Shown piece after piece: positions 9,413 through 18,864 of a stretch of 64,000 nucleotides of DNA. The notes under the pieces are model-generated. The model was not told the origin of the DNA, searched no databases, and was given only the letters and a program-made list of their open reading frames with translations. The stretch covers positions 1 to 64,000 of the forward strand of contig NZ_PDZG01000014.1 in assembly GCF_002735645.1 (NCBI RefSeq). Direction: 5' to 3'. The position numbers and the translations under genes are program-made. Origin of the DNA: Iodobacter sp. BJB302. Lineage in GTDB: Bacteria > Pseudomonadota > Gammaproteobacteria > Burkholderiales > Chitinibacteraceae. Each line of letters opens with the position of its first letter. Position 1 is the stretch's first letter.

Positions 9413-10228
9413 TTACAAATTTACGGCCTCAAATTGCTGCTCTGCCACATGAAAAGCAAGCCCTGGCAGGCTTGCAGAACGCGAACCAGCCTGAGGCAGA
9501 TTGTTGCTGGCGTGATAGCTGTACACCAAAGAGTATTTAGTATCAGCCGTACGATTTCTGCTGGCGGCATGAAAAGTGCGCGCATCAAACAACACAACAT
9601 CACCCGCTTCCAGATCCGGGAACACGGCAAGATCCACCCAAGGCGCGGCTTCAGGGTGATCAGCCATTAAGAACTCACGCTCGTCATAAGCATCCTCAGG
9701 AAAATCAACCCGATGCGATCCGGCAATAAAGCCCAAGCCTCCGTTTTCAGTGGTTTCTTTACCTAAAGACAACCATGCAGAAACTAACTCTGGCAGCTCA
9801 AAGCGCCAGTAGCGCACATCGCGGTGCCAGCGTGTATCGCTGCTAAAGCTGGGCTGCTTACTCATTAAACTATTGTGATGCGCCTGAGTGAGAGTGATGT
9901 GAGGTGTATCCAGCAAAGCACTCATCAGCGAAAGCAGCTGAGCATCCCCTGCCCACTCTGCAAACACAGGGTCCCGCCCGGCCATATTTCTTAAACGCCT
10001 TATTGTGCCGCCGCCTTCACCCCCTGCCGAGGCAGGCGCACCGGGGTAGCCCAGCTCGGCCTCCAGCTCAAACGGAGGCAGGCGCTGCTCTACTGCGGCC
10101 ATGGCCACTGTACGAATTTTATTAACACGCGCGCCAGAGACAAAGCCACGTAACAGCACCACGCCATCTGCCTTAAAGCGTTTACGCAACTGGGCAAAAT
10201 CAACAGGCAGACAAAATTCAGCAAGCAA
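9413..10228 (-). CDS. Phytanoyl-CoA dioxygenase (PhyH) family oxygenase
   Basis: A 271-residue non-haem Fe(II)/2-oxoglutarate dioxygenase of the PhyH family, which hydroxylates small molecules such as phytanoyl-CoA or ectoine. The iron ligands are visible as the HxD motif in TRWHRDVRYW and the distal His in LFDARTFHAASRNRT, whose downstream Arg would hold 2-oxoglutarate. The substrate cannot be named from sequence and no biosynthetic neighbours are present. The start is a TTG at 10228 with GGAG about 8 bases upstream; there is no better ATG near the conserved N-terminus. Confidence 0.82.
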   Translation of the reverse strand: MLAEFCLPVDFAQLRKRFKADGVVLLRGFVSGARVNKIRTVAMAAVEQRLPPFELEAELGYPGAPASAGGEGGGTIRRLRNMAGRDPVFAEWAGDAQLLSLMSALLDTPHITLTQAHHNSLMSKQPSFSSDTRWHRDVRYWRFELPELVSAWLSLGKETTENGGLGFIAGSHRVDFPEDAYDEREFLMADHPEAAPWVDLAVFPDLEAGDVVLFDARTFHAASRNRTADTKYSLVYSYHASNNLPQAGSRSASLPGLAFHVAEQQFEAVNL

Positions 10229-10488
10229 GGCCGTGACTCCGGCAAATAAAGTTAAATTGTAACAGTCCTCATTTAGCTGCGTCCCGCGCAGCCACAGGGT
10301 TTCATACCTTGGAAATCCCTAACAACCCTGCAGATATTGATTCAGATCAGCTTTCTTAATGGAATAAATAGCTACTTACGCCAACATACTTGCTATTTAA
10401 TTAATTAAAAATGAAGCCCTTCATAAAGCAGGCCCAGCCAATCAGGAAACGCTGGAATTTAGCCGCGTTTGGTCAATCCAAACACCAA

Positions 10489-10526
10489 GGGGCCGGATTA
10501 ATTGCCTGTGCAATCAATCCGGCCCC
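10489..10526. terminator. Long hairpin between dioxygenase and autotransporter genes
   Basis: A 17-base stem, GGGGCCGGATTAATTGC / GCAATCAATCCGGCCCC, with one mismatch and a CTGT loop. It lies 23 bases past the autotransporter stop on the minus strand. It lacks a clear T tract on either side, so it may act with Rho or as a 3' stabilising hairpin. The rest of the gap 10229-10548 holds nothing else that I recognise. Confidence 0.55.
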
Positions 10527-10548
10527 TCAGAATGCCTCTGACAGGCAA

Positions 10549-13500
10549 CTAAAACCTGAATACAGCATCAAGGCTTAGTGTTTGCTCATCCCCCTGCTGG
10601 CGATTCAGCAAACGGCCATAAGAAAAATTTAAATCCATATTTTTTGTGAGCACAAAACGGTTTCCAAGCTCAATCAGGCCCTGATGCTGGCTGGCTGAGC
10701 CCAATGCGGCGGCATAGCGCTGGCCGGCCTGGCCTAAATCGCCATAACGAATCCCGGCCTCATCAGCCGCTTCAAAACGGCGCTGATATTCAAGCTTAAA
10801 ACGCGGCAGCAGCTTAGCTGTGCCCCACTGAAAGCGCCGCTCACCCTGCACGCCTGCTTTAGCGGTAAACATGCGGATGGTTTGCGCATCAAAACTTAAA
10901 CCCTGGCGGCCCGCAGCGGACTCGTTATATGCGGCCAATTTAGACGACATCAGCTCCAGCCGGCCATAAGGCGAGATCATCAGCGCCTCATCCCGGTATT
11001 CATAGCCTGCCGAAAGCGAGCCAAAAGCCTGCTCACCATCACGCTGACCATTGGCCATACTGCCTGTTGCCGTGATATAGCGATTCAGCTCGAAATCCAG
11101 CTGACCATATGCAGCAACGCCATCAATAAATATATTGCTGCCGGGGCGTAAAGAGCCATACACAGCCAATACCCGGCCACGATGCTTACTCAGGCTACCC
11201 TGACGGCCAGGCTCACTGCGCTCCACATTAAAACCAGCACCCAGCCCCGCGGTTAACTGCTCATTCAGCTGAAAATCGGCCCCCATGCTGATGCTGTCGC
11301 TCTGAAAGCGAATATCCGCCTCATTTTGCTGCCCAAACCCCACTGAACCAGCCAGCCAGAATGCGGTTTGCTCTCTGGCAGAAGATTGCTCTGCACAAGC
11401 CTCTTTACCGTCTTCCTGAGCCACGCTTAAAGCGCAGGTATCTGCAGCCGCTTTTAAGTAAGGCGTAACATTCAGCGACTTATGCCTGATGGCCACATCA
11501 AACTCATTTCCCGTCTGATTGTGTAAGCGCTCAAGGCGGCGGTTAAAATGGCCCAGCTGAGTGCTTGCCATACGGCGAACCGCATCCGCCTGCGCGGCCA
11601 GCAAGCCCAATACTTCCTGATCTTTTGCCGGGTCAATCCGTGCCGCCACATTCACTGTCAGCTGCCCGGGCGAGGAGCCATAACCATTGCTCAGCAGATA
11701 ATCAACTAACAACACACCCGTGAATTGCGCATCAGGTGTAATCAGCAAGCGGGTGCCCTGCACCTCAACACGGCAGTGCGCAGGCTGCGACTGTAAAGTC
11801 AGTGAAGTAAACGGCCCGCCACTGGCCTCAGCCCCTGCATCCACTAAAACGGGCGTTCCCGAAGTACTGCTTGCCACAAGGTTTTTTAAAACCGGCGGTG
11901 GCGGATTCACTTGCAAGGCAACAGACACCACGGTGACGCCGCCCTGAAAATCACTGAGCAAATAAGTAAACTGATCGGCACCCGCATAAGCGGCATGCGG
12001 GGTATAACGAAGGGTGGGAACAATGCCGCCTTCTGCGCTGCCCGCGCCCCTGCTGATCGTTAACACACCATGCTGTGGCTGGCTCAGCAGCTCAATACTG
12101 CGAACCACACCCACACCACTCACAAGAGCAATGGTGTTCTGGCTGCTATTACTTTGCACCACCGCCTGAACTACTTTAGATACTTCAGGAATCGGCTTAA
12201 CCGTCAGAAGGTAACTCTGCTCGGCGGCGGCACTGACACCCGGCACAGCCGCCTGGGCCGCCGTAATCACAACGGTTCCGGCACGAACGGGGGCGACCTC
12301 TCCACTCACAGGATCAACCGTTGCGATATCAGGGCGAGCACTGCGGTATGAAATCTCAGCGGCAGCGGCCGATGACCTAGCCACATTTTTAAACGTGCCA
12401 CCCAGCACCACAGTGGCGGCATCCGGGCTAGCAAAGGTCAAAACCGGGCGCAGCGTCACAGTCAGGGTGTAACTTTGTGCGGTTGCTGCACTCACCCCCG
12501 GCACCGCCGCTTGGCTTGCAGTAATCACCACAACGCCCGCAGCCAGCGCATTCACCTCTCCCGTGCTGGCGTTCACTGTTGCGATGTCAGGATTGGCACT
12601 CTGATAGCTGATCACGCCTTCGCCGTTTGAAGTGGCCCTGTTCAGCAGAGTCTGGCCCTGCACGACTGAGGCCGCGCCCGGTATGGCGAAGGTCAATGTG
12701 GCAACAGGCAGGGGAGCAACAGTCAGTACATAAGACTGCACCGCCTGTGCATTGACTCCGGCCACCGCGGCCTGGCTTGCGGTGATGACGGTGTTTCCGG
12801 CACGAAGCGCAGTCACGGCACCGCTGCTGGCATCCACCGTGGCAATATCAGTGTTTGCGCTCTGATAAGAAATCATCCCGTAGCGGCCGCCGCTTAAGCT
12901 GGAAATCGCTGCATTATGAAACAGGCGGCCCGCCAATACGCTGGCCTTATCGGTAACAGCAAAGGTCAGGGCGGGCACCGGCAGCGGCTGAACATCTAAT
13001 GTATAAGACTGGCTGACTGCCGTATTGATCCCCGCAACAGCCATCTGGCTGGCCGTAATCACCACCTGGCCCTCACGATGCGCGGTCACTTGCCCTGCAG
13101 CATCAACCGATGCAAGCGCCGGATTATCACTACTGTAGATCACAGCGCCATAGCCGCCCCCGCTTAATGAAGGTACAGCGGCGTTATTAAAGGTGTTTCC
13201 CACGACCACGCTGACCTTGCCCGAAAGCGCAAAAGTCAGCGAGCCTGTTGCCGCTGGCGCTGGCGCTGGAGGCAAAGATAAAATAAGCGTCGATTCTTTC
13301 TGAATATTGTAATCAGATAAAGTGCGGCCTTCTTCCAGCTCCAGACCGGCAAATTTCAAAATTTGCTGATCGGGCGGAATGCCCTCTTTATCCTGAATTT
13401 TGGCTTTTACATTTTCGATTGAATCACTGGCTTCAACATCAAGCGTGATGGTTTTACTTGTCAGCGTCTTTACAAAAATTTGCATGGCCCAAGCTTTCAC

Positions 13501-13563
13501 GGGCAGAAAAAAAAGAGCAAAACACAGCAAGGCGGCAGAGAATTGCCGTAATGGGGAAGTCAT
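10549..13563 (-). CDS. Autotransporter with N-terminal ubiquitin domain and Ig-like repeats
   Basis: A 1004-residue exported protein. Residues 1-26 are a signal peptide ending in AWA. Residues 27-97 are a ubiquitin: 60 of 71 positions match human ubiquitin by eye (for example MQIFVKTLT and [19 protein letters not shown]). After a [10 protein letters not shown] linker come four repeats of about 85-90 residues (109-460) of the bacterial Ig-like (BIG2) type, each ending [16 protein letters not shown] or similar. Two further beta-rich cadherin-like segments follow (about 461-645), then a helical linker (646-690) and a C-terminal autotransporter beta-barrel (about 733-1004) ending in Phe (LDAVFRF). 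I infer Sec export and outer-membrane insertion, with the ubiquitin at the outer tip. The ubiquitin lacks the conjugating C-terminus. Its role is unknown; adhesion or host/protist interaction is inference. Confidence 0.92.
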   Translation of the reverse strand: MTSPLRQFSAALLCFALFFLPVKAWAMQIFVKTLTSKTITLDVEASDSIENVKAKIQDKEGIPPDQQILKFAGLELEEGRTLSDYNIQKESTLILSLPPAPAPAATGSLTFALSGKVSVVVGNTFNNAAVPSLSGGGYGAVIYSSDNPALASVDAAGQVTAHREGQVVITASQMAVAGINTAVSQSYTLDVQPLPVPALTFAVTDKASVLAGRLFHNAAISSLSGGRYGMISYQSANTDIATVDASSGAVTALRAGNTVITASQAAVAGVNAQAVQSYVLTVAPLPVATLTFAIPGAASVVQGQTLLNRATSNGEGVISYQSANPDIATVNASTGEVNALAAGVVVITASQAAVPGVSAATAQSYTLTVTLRPVLTFASPDAATVVLGGTFKNVARSSAAAAEISYRSARPDIATVDPVSGEVAPVRAGTVVITAAQAAVPGVSAAAEQSYLLTVKPIPEVSKVVQAVVQSNSSQNTIALVSGVGVVRSIELLSQPQHGVLTISRGAGSAEGGIVPTLRYTPHAAYAGADQFTYLLSDFQGGVTVVSVALQVNPPPPVLKNLVASSTSGTPVLVDAGAEASGGPFTSLTLQSQPAHCRVEVQGTRLLITPDAQFTGVLLVDYLLSNGYGSSPGQLTVNVAARIDPAKDQEVLGLLAAQADAVRRMASTQLGHFNRRLERLHNQTGNEFDVAIRHKSLNVTPYLKAAADTCALSVAQEDGKEACAEQSSAREQTAFWLAGSVGFGQQNEADIRFQSDSISMGADFQLNEQLTAGLGAGFNVERSEPGRQGSLSKHRGRVLAVYGSLRPGSNIFIDGVAAYGQLDFELNRYITATGSMANGQRDGEQAFGSLSAGYEYRDEALMISPYGRLELMSSKLAAYNESAAGRQGLSFDAQTIRMFTAKAGVQGERRFQWGTAKLLPRFKLEYQRRFEAADEAGIRYGDLGQAGQRYAAALGSASQHQGLIELGNRFVLTKNMDLNFSYGRLLNRQQGDEQTLSLDAVFRF
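13273..13485 (-). other. Ubiquitin-like domain inside the autotransporter gene
   Basis: Codons 27-97 of the autotransporter. Compared with human ubiquitin, the differences are G10S, E16D, P19A, T22S, R42I, I44K, K48L, Q49E, D52E, H68I and V70S; residues 72-76 (RLRGG) are absent and replaced by a Pro/Ala linker. Lysines 6, 11, 27, 29, 33 and 63 are kept. I counted 83 G+C in 213 bases (39%), while a 60-base sample in the Ig repeats (12721-12780) has 37. The segment therefore looks foreign to the rest of the gene. Confidence 0.93.
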
Positions 13564-13761
13564 AAAATACTCATTAATTGTGATGATTTTCCGCTACCCA
13601 AATCGAGCGGAGCCGCATATTAGCCAACTATCATATGCGAGGTGCAATTTTTTCAAATTTCAGTCTAAAATTTGCAACACCAGCGTTTCCCCCCATCTTT
13701 TCTGGTCAAACACCCCGCCCGGCGGCATGATCCATGCTCTCCCTCTTTTTGAGTGAAAGCC

Positions 13762-14919
13762 ATGCGACAAACCTCCAGCCCCCTGCCGCTTTTAACCGCC
13801 GGTTTTGTCACGGTTTTAGTGGGTTTTACCAGCTCCGCCGCGATTGTTTTTCAGGCAGCCACGGCTGCGGGAGCAACACCTGGGCAGCTTGCCTCCTGGA
13901 TGTGGGCGCTTGGGATGGGAATGGGGCTCAGCTGTATTGGTTTATCGCTACGTTATAAAAACCCAGTCGTTACCGCATGGTCCACACCGGGTGCGGCGCT
14001 GCTGGCGGGCAGTTTGCAGGGCATTCCTATGGGGGAAGCGATTGCGGCATTTATGTTTTGTGCCGCGCTGATTACCCTGAGCGGCATCACAGGCTGGTTT
14101 GAACGCATCATGGGGCGAATTCCGCTGCCGATTGCTGCCGCCATGCTGGCAGGGGTTTTAGCGCGTTTTGGCATAAATATCTTCACCGAAATGCAAAACC
14201 AGTTCGCCCTTGTCTTTGCCATGTTCATTGCTTATTTAACCTGTAAAAGATTTTGGCCGCGCTACGCCATCATGCTGGTGTTACTGCTGGGCATTGCAAT
14301 TGCTGCGCGGCAGGACTTATTACACATAAAAGATGTAGAGATCGCCTTTGCCAGGCCAGAATTAATGATGCCGGTTTTTAACTGGCAAACCATGCTCAGC
14401 ATCGGCGTTCCCTTATTTGTAGTGACGATGGCATCCCAAAATATGCCAGGAGTAGCGGTGATTCGGGCCAATGGTTACAACACGCCGATTTCACCTTTAA
14501 TCAGCTGGACGGGCATCACCACTTTAATCCTTGCGCCCTTTGGCTGCTTCTCGCTCAATTTGGCCGCCATTACCGCAGCCATTTGTATGGGCAAAGAGGC
14601 GCATGAAGACCCCGCTCAGCGCTATAAAGCCAGCATTGCCGCTGGTTGTTTTTATTTATTACTGGGTGTTTTTGGCGCAACCATCGGGGCGCTCTTTACC
14701 GCGTTTCCAAAGGCCCTGGTGTTGGCGATTGCCGGCCTTGCCCTGCTGGGCACCATTGCCAACGGGCTGAGCGCAGCGATGAGCGATGAGAAAATTCGCG
14801 AGCCTGCCCTTGTCACATTTTTAGTCACCCTATCAGGTGTTTCACTACTAGGCATTGGCGCGGCATTTTGGGGGCTCATTGCGGGCGCCACCGCCATTTT
14901 CATCATGAAAAATAACTAA
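13762..14919 (+). CDS. BenE-family benzoate/aromatic acid transporter
   Basis: An integral membrane protein of 385 residues with about eleven or twelve hydrophobic segments. It matches the BenE family of proton-coupled benzoate transporters, including the N-terminal LLTAGFVTVLVGFTSSAAIV, the WSTPGAALL segment and the conserved GCFSLNLAAITAAICMG. No benzoate catabolic genes are visible nearby, so the true substrate is uncertain. The ATG at 13762 is preferred over the in-frame GTG at 13753, since GAGTG lies at a suitable distance. Confidence 0.85.
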   Translation: MRQTSSPLPLLTAGFVTVLVGFTSSAAIVFQAATAAGATPGQLASWMWALGMGMGLSCIGLSLRYKNPVVTAWSTPGAALLAGSLQGIPMGEAIAAFMFCAALITLSGITGWFERIMGRIPLPIAAAMLAGVLARFGINIFTEMQNQFALVFAMFIAYLTCKRFWPRYAIMLVLLLGIAIAARQDLLHIKDVEIAFARPELMMPVFNWQTMLSIGVPLFVVTMASQNMPGVAVIRANGYNTPISPLISWTGITTLILAPFGCFSLNLAAITAAICMGKEAHEDPAQRYKASIAAGCFYLLLGVFGATIGALFTAFPKALVLAIAGLALLGTIANGLSAAMSDEKIREPALVTFLVTLSGVSLLGIGAAFWGLIAGATAIFIMKNN

Positions 14920-15189
14920 AAAACAAGGTACTACATGCATGTCGTTTGATTTTTAATGCAGCAGCAATGCAGCTAATAAATACAAATCAGAATGAAATTT
15001 CGACAAAAAACAAATGTAACAATTAATTACATTCCCTTACATTTACGTTGCTAATTTGCTTGGCATCATGCTAAAAACACACCTCCTCTATTAAAAATCA
15101 CCCTTCAGAAAGCGGTGATCAGGGTCTAAAAGACTCTCGTTAAAGCACAGGACTGCGCAACATCATCGCAGCCTCATACCGTGCATTCA

Positions 15190-15249
15190 CTCTGCGATTT
15201 TGCAAAATCGCAGAGATGACGCTTGTTTCTGCTGCAGCGTGAAACAAGC
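15190..15249. repeat. Two strong hairpins in the leader of the osmoprotectant operon
   Basis: Bases 15190-15215 form a perfect 26-base palindrome (CTCTGCGATTTTG and its exact complement). Six bases later, 15221-15229 and 15241-15249 form a perfect 9-base stem (GCTTGTTTC / GAAACAAGC) with an 11-base loop. Both lie within the 425-base gap (14920-15344) that precedes the ABC transporter operon. They could be a structured leader, an operator or a dispersed repeat; the sequence alone does not decide. No T tract follows either stem. Confidence 0.6.
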
Positions 15250-15344
15250 TTCAAACACCCTCAGCAAGGCAACCCTCAACATTTAAGTTGTCACTCTCAT
15301 CATTGCGAGCGGATTTTTACGCTCTACAAGAAAGGAGTCAGCAC

Positions 15345-16046
15345 ATGTCTGTGCACCTTAAACGCGGCCTGTTCATTGCCTTTTTGGCAGCGATCTTCGC
15401 CCTGATTCAGTCGCAACCTATGTGGCTAAAAACCTACCAAAGCGATCTTATCTACCTTGGCCAGCAGCATCTTCGCCTTGCTGGCTATTCGATGTTCTTA
15501 GCCTTGATTGTTGGCCTGCCTGCGGGCATTTTGCTCAGCCGGAGCAGAGCCAGACGCTTCGCCGAGCCCATATTGCAGATTTTTAATATTGCTAACACCC
15601 TGCCCCCGCTCGCCGTACTGGCTCTAGCCATGGTCCTGGTCGGAATTGGCGATCAACCCGCCGTTATCGCCCTCTTTTTAGCCTCTCTTCTACCCATTGT
15701 TCGTAATACCTACAGCGGCCTGCGCGGTGTGTCCCCCGCCCTGCTTGAAGCCGCAAAAGGCCTTGGCATGACGCCCAAACAAAGCCTTTGGTATGTGGAG
15801 CTGCCCAATGCCGCTCCCGTTATTCTGGTGGGGGTCCGTCTGGCCCTGGTGATCAATGTGGGTACAGTACCGCTAACCTTCCTGATCGGCGCCAGCAGCT
15901 ATGGTGAGCTGATTTTCCCAGGCATCTTTTTAAATAACCAAACCCAGCTCTTAGTGGGCGCAGGTGCAACGGCCATTGTGGCGCTGATACTTGATCAAGC
16001 CCTTGCCCACCTTGGCCAGATTTTTGCCATACGTGCATCAAACTAA
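15345..16046 (+). CDS. Osmoprotectant ABC transporter permease
   Basis: An inner-membrane permease of 233 residues with six predicted segments, of the OpuC/YehW-YehY type that imports glycine betaine, choline or related solutes. The conserved cytoplasmic loop that contacts the ATPase is visible: EAAKGLGMTPKQSLWYVELP. The ATG at 15345 is preceded by AAAGGAG; the open frame runs further upstream without support. It is the first gene of a four-gene operon (permease, binding protein, permease, ATPase). Confidence 0.88.
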   Translation: MSVHLKRGLFIAFLAAIFALIQSQPMWLKTYQSDLIYLGQQHLRLAGYSMFLALIVGLPAGILLSRSRARRFAEPILQIFNIANTLPPLAVLALAMVLVGIGDQPAVIALFLASLLPIVRNTYSGLRGVSPALLEAAKGLGMTPKQSLWYVELPNAAPVILVGVRLALVINVGTVPLTFLIGASSYGELIFPGIFLNNQTQLLVGAGATAIVALILDQALAHLGQIFAIRASN

Positions 16047-16058
16047 AAGGAGCGAGTC

Positions 16059-16937
16059 ATGCAACGATTTTTACTCTCTGTCAGCCTGATGCTGATCGCC
16101 AGTCTGGCCAGCGCAGCGCCCATTCGGCTGGGCAGCAAAGACTTTACCGAGCAACATTTGCTCTCAGCAATGACTAAGCAATATCTGATCAGTAAAGGCT
16201 TTGAAGTCAGCACCACCACCGATTTGCCCAGCGTCATCATGCGTGATGCACTGATTAATAAACAGCTCGATATGGTCTGGGATTACACCGGCACCGCGCT
16301 GATTATTTACCACAAACTCACCGAGATCAGCCCCGAGCAAAGCTATGACAAAGTAAAGGAGTTGGATATCCCTAATGGCCTGGTCTGGCTTAAACCCGCC
16401 GCCATGAACAATACCTATGCCTTTGCCATGCAGCGTAAGCGTGCCGAGGAATTAGGTATTAGCAGCATGAGCGATATGGCGAGGGTATTTAACCAGTACA
16501 AGGATTGGAAACTGGGACTGGATATTGAGTTTGCGGGCCGCCCCGATGGACTAAAGCCCATGCAGGAAAAATATCAGCTCACCCTTGATCGCCCACAAAT
16601 GAAGCAAATGAATTCCGGCTTGGTTTACAACGCCATCCGGGATGGCTTTGTTGAAGCGGGGCTGGTTTACGCAACAGATGGCAGGGTCAAAGGCTTTGAT
16701 TTAATCATTATGGAAGACGATCTGCACTTCTTCCCCAGCTACGCCGCCACTCCTGTGGTTGAAAAAAGCGTGCTGGCAGCCAACCCCGGCCTCGAAGAAG
16801 CCCTCAATACGCTCTCTGCCCTGCTCGACAACAACACCATCTCTACGCTCAACGCCAAAGTAGATATTGAGCATCAGCGCATTGAAAAAGTAGCCGCCCA
16901 ATTTCTAAAAGATCAGGGCTTACTACAAGGAGATTAA
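16059..16937 (+). CDS. Periplasmic osmoprotectant-binding protein (OpuC/OsmX type)
   Basis: The exported solute-binding component of the ABC importer, 292 residues. A signal peptide ([19 protein letters not shown], then API) is followed by the family's start of the mature protein, [14 protein letters not shown], and [11 protein letters not shown]. Aromatic residues that would cage a quaternary ammonium group are present, but I cannot assign them individually. The ATG at 16059 follows AAAGGAG. It starts 12 bases after the first permease ends and stops just before the second. Confidence 0.9.
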   Translation: MQRFLLSVSLMLIASLASAAPIRLGSKDFTEQHLLSAMTKQYLISKGFEVSTTTDLPSVIMRDALINKQLDMVWDYTGTALIIYHKLTEISPEQSYDKVKELDIPNGLVWLKPAAMNNTYAFAMQRKRAEELGISSMSDMARVFNQYKDWKLGLDIEFAGRPDGLKPMQEKYQLTLDRPQMKQMNSGLVYNAIRDGFVEAGLVYATDGRVKGFDLIIMEDDLHFFPSYAATPVVEKSVLAANPGLEEALNTLSALLDNNTISTLNAKVDIEHQRIEKVAAQFLKDQGLLQGD

Positions 16938-16938
16938 G

Positions 16939-17589
16939 ATGGAAATCATTCATTACTTTTGGGAAAACAGCAGCATTATTCTGGGACTAACCCGTGAACA
17001 TATGATGCTGGTCTCCATTGCCGTTGGTTTTGCCATTTTGCTAGGCGTACCGATCGGCGTGCTGATTGTTCGGCTCCCCTCGCTGGCGCCCTGGGTGCTA
17101 GGCCTTGCCACGGTGATTCTTACCACGCCATCCATAGCGCTGTTTGGCCTGATGATTCCGCTGTTTTCGATGATCAATCAAGGCATCGGTTATGTACCGG
17201 CAATTTCGGCGGTGTTTTTATATTCACTGCTGCCGATTATCCGCAATACCCACACCGCATTGCAGCAAATTGATCCGGGCATTCGCGAATCATGCCGCGG
17301 CCTTGGCATGAGCTTTTTTCAGCGCCTGTGCTGGGTAGAGCTGCCTCTCGCCGTACCACTTATCTTTGGTGGTATCCGTACCGCCGTGGTGATGAATATT
17401 GGTGTGATGGCGATTGCCAGCACCATTGGCGCAGGCGGCCTTGGCCTCTTGATTTTGCATGGCATTAGCCAGAGCGACATCCGCCAGCTCATCGTTGGCG
17501 CTGTGATGATTAGCCTGCTCGCCATTGTGATGGACCTGATCCTCAATCGTATCCAGCACTACCTCACACCTAAAGGTATCCGCTCCTAA
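16939..17589 (+). CDS. Osmoprotectant ABC transporter permease
   Basis: The second permease of the importer, 216 residues with five or six membrane segments. It is paralogous to the first one. The coupling loop reads ESCRGLGMSFFQRLCWVELP, and the C-terminal half contains the conserved TIGAGGLGLLI. The ATG at 16939 is preceded by AAGGAGA and lies one base after the stop of the binding-protein gene, which indicates translational coupling. Confidence 0.9.
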   Translation: MEIIHYFWENSSIILGLTREHMMLVSIAVGFAILLGVPIGVLIVRLPSLAPWVLGLATVILTTPSIALFGLMIPLFSMINQGIGYVPAISAVFLYSLLPIIRNTHTALQQIDPGIRESCRGLGMSFFQRLCWVELPLAVPLIFGGIRTAVVMNIGVMAIASTIGAGGLGLLILHGISQSDIRQLIVGAVMISLLAIVMDLILNRIQHYLTPKGIRS

Positions 17590-17681
17590 TTTCGTGCCAT
17601 CGACGTGAGTGCAATCAGCCCTACGGCGATGCAATGCACACCCATTCGCTCATTCAGCACTACCTCACAAGGGTCCAGCTC

Positions 17682-18800
17682 ATGATTAAGCTAGAAAATC
17701 TAAGTAAAACATTTACCCAAAAAAATGGCCAAGCCGTTACCGCAGTTAACAACGTTAATTTACAAGTTGAAGAAGGCAAAATTTGCGTTTTTCTTGGCCC
17801 ATCAGGCTGCGGTAAAACCACCACGCTTAAAATGGTGAACCGCCTGATTAATCCTACTTCAGGCCGCATTTTAATTAATGGCCAAGATACGCAAGAAATG
17901 GATGTGGTAGCCCTGCGCCGCCAGATTGGCTATGTGATTCAGCAGATTGGCCTGTTCCCAAATATGACCATCGAAGAAAACATCTGCATCGTGCCGCGCC
18001 TTTTGGGCTGGGATAAAAAGAAAAGCCGCGAGCGGGCCAGAGAGCTGATGGATATGGTGGCACTCGACCCTAATCGTTTTCTGAGCCGCTACCCACGCGA
18101 AATGTCGGGTGGGCAACAGCAACGTATCGGTGTGATCCGTGCACTGGCAGCGGATGCACCCGTGCTCCTGATGGACGAGCCATTTGGTGCGGTCGATCCA
18201 ATCAACCGCGAATCCATTCAGAATGAGTTTTTGCTGATGCAACGCAAGCTCAATAAAACCGTGCTGATGGTCAGCCACGATATCGACGAAGCTATTAAGC
18301 TGGGCGATAACATCGCCATCTTCCGCCAGGGGCAGATTGTGCAGCATGCCACGCCAGATCAGCTGCTTGCCTCCCCTGCCAATGACTTCGTAGGCTCTTT
18401 TGTCGGCCAGGACCGCACCTTAAAACGCCTGCTTCTCATTAATGCTGGCCAAGTTTGCGATGGTCAAATCACTTTAACCGCGCAGCCTTCTACGGACTTA
18501 AAAGAAGCATTTAGCTTAATGGACGACAACGAGCAGCGTTTTCTAACCATTGTTGACGATAAGGCCACGCCACTGGGCTATGTCTCCCGCAAGGAAATCC
18601 GCAACGCCAGCGGTATTTGCCTCGATAAACTTCACCCTTTTGAAGTAACAGCTCAGGCCAGCGATAATTTGCGGGTGATTCTTTCTAAACTTTACGAGCA
18701 CAACCTCGTATGGATGCCGATTGTGGATAATGACAATAATTACCAAGGTGAAATATCGCAAGACGATATCGCCCGCCACTTAAGCGCCCCGGCGCTATAA
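17682..18800 (+). CDS. Osmoprotectant ABC transporter ATPase with CBS domains
   Basis: The ATP-binding subunit of the importer, 372 residues. The ABC domain occupies about residues 1-245 with Walker A (LGPSGCGKTTTLKM), signature (MSGGQQQRIGVIRA), Walker B (VLLMDEPFGAVDP) and the switch His in MVSHDIDEA. Two CBS domains follow (about 260-372), as in OpuCA and OpuAA, where they sense ionic strength. The ATG at 17682 (MIKLENLSKTF) fits the family; the frame extends 16 codons upstream into a stretch that partly repeats the end of the preceding gene. Confidence 0.9.
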   Translation: MIKLENLSKTFTQKNGQAVTAVNNVNLQVEEGKICVFLGPSGCGKTTTLKMVNRLINPTSGRILINGQDTQEMDVVALRRQIGYVIQQIGLFPNMTIEENICIVPRLLGWDKKKSRERARELMDMVALDPNRFLSRYPREMSGGQQQRIGVIRALAADAPVLLMDEPFGAVDPINRESIQNEFLLMQRKLNKTVLMVSHDIDEAIKLGDNIAIFRQGQIVQHATPDQLLASPANDFVGSFVGQDRTLKRLLLINAGQVCDGQITLTAQPSTDLKEAFSLMDDNEQRFLTIVDDKATPLGYVSRKEIRNASGICLDKLHPFEVTAQASDNLRVILSKLYEHNLVWMPIVDNDNNYQGEISQDDIARHLSAPAL

Positions 18801-18809
18801 AAAGCATAT

Positions 18810-18836
18810 GACCACCCCCACTCGGGGTGGTCGTTT
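18810..18836 (+). terminator. Terminator of the osmoprotectant operon
   Basis: A 9-base GC-rich stem, GACCACCCC / GGGGTGGTC, with the loop CACTC and GTTTTA after it. It begins 10 bases after the ATPase stop codon. Confidence 0.85.
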
Positions 18837-18864
18837 TAATCAAAACTAGCTCTTGCCGAGCAAT

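Noticed and set aside
12070-12351. Plus-strand frame in the autotransporter repeats
   Set aside because: It is antisense to the repeat region, His/Thr/Asn-rich and without domain; it arises from the repeat codon pattern.
17555-17670. Short duplicated phrase CAGCACTACCTCACA at the end of the permease gene and again before the ATPase gene
   Set aside because: Fifteen identical bases 100 apart may be a small duplication scar, but it has no evident function and does not change the gene calls.
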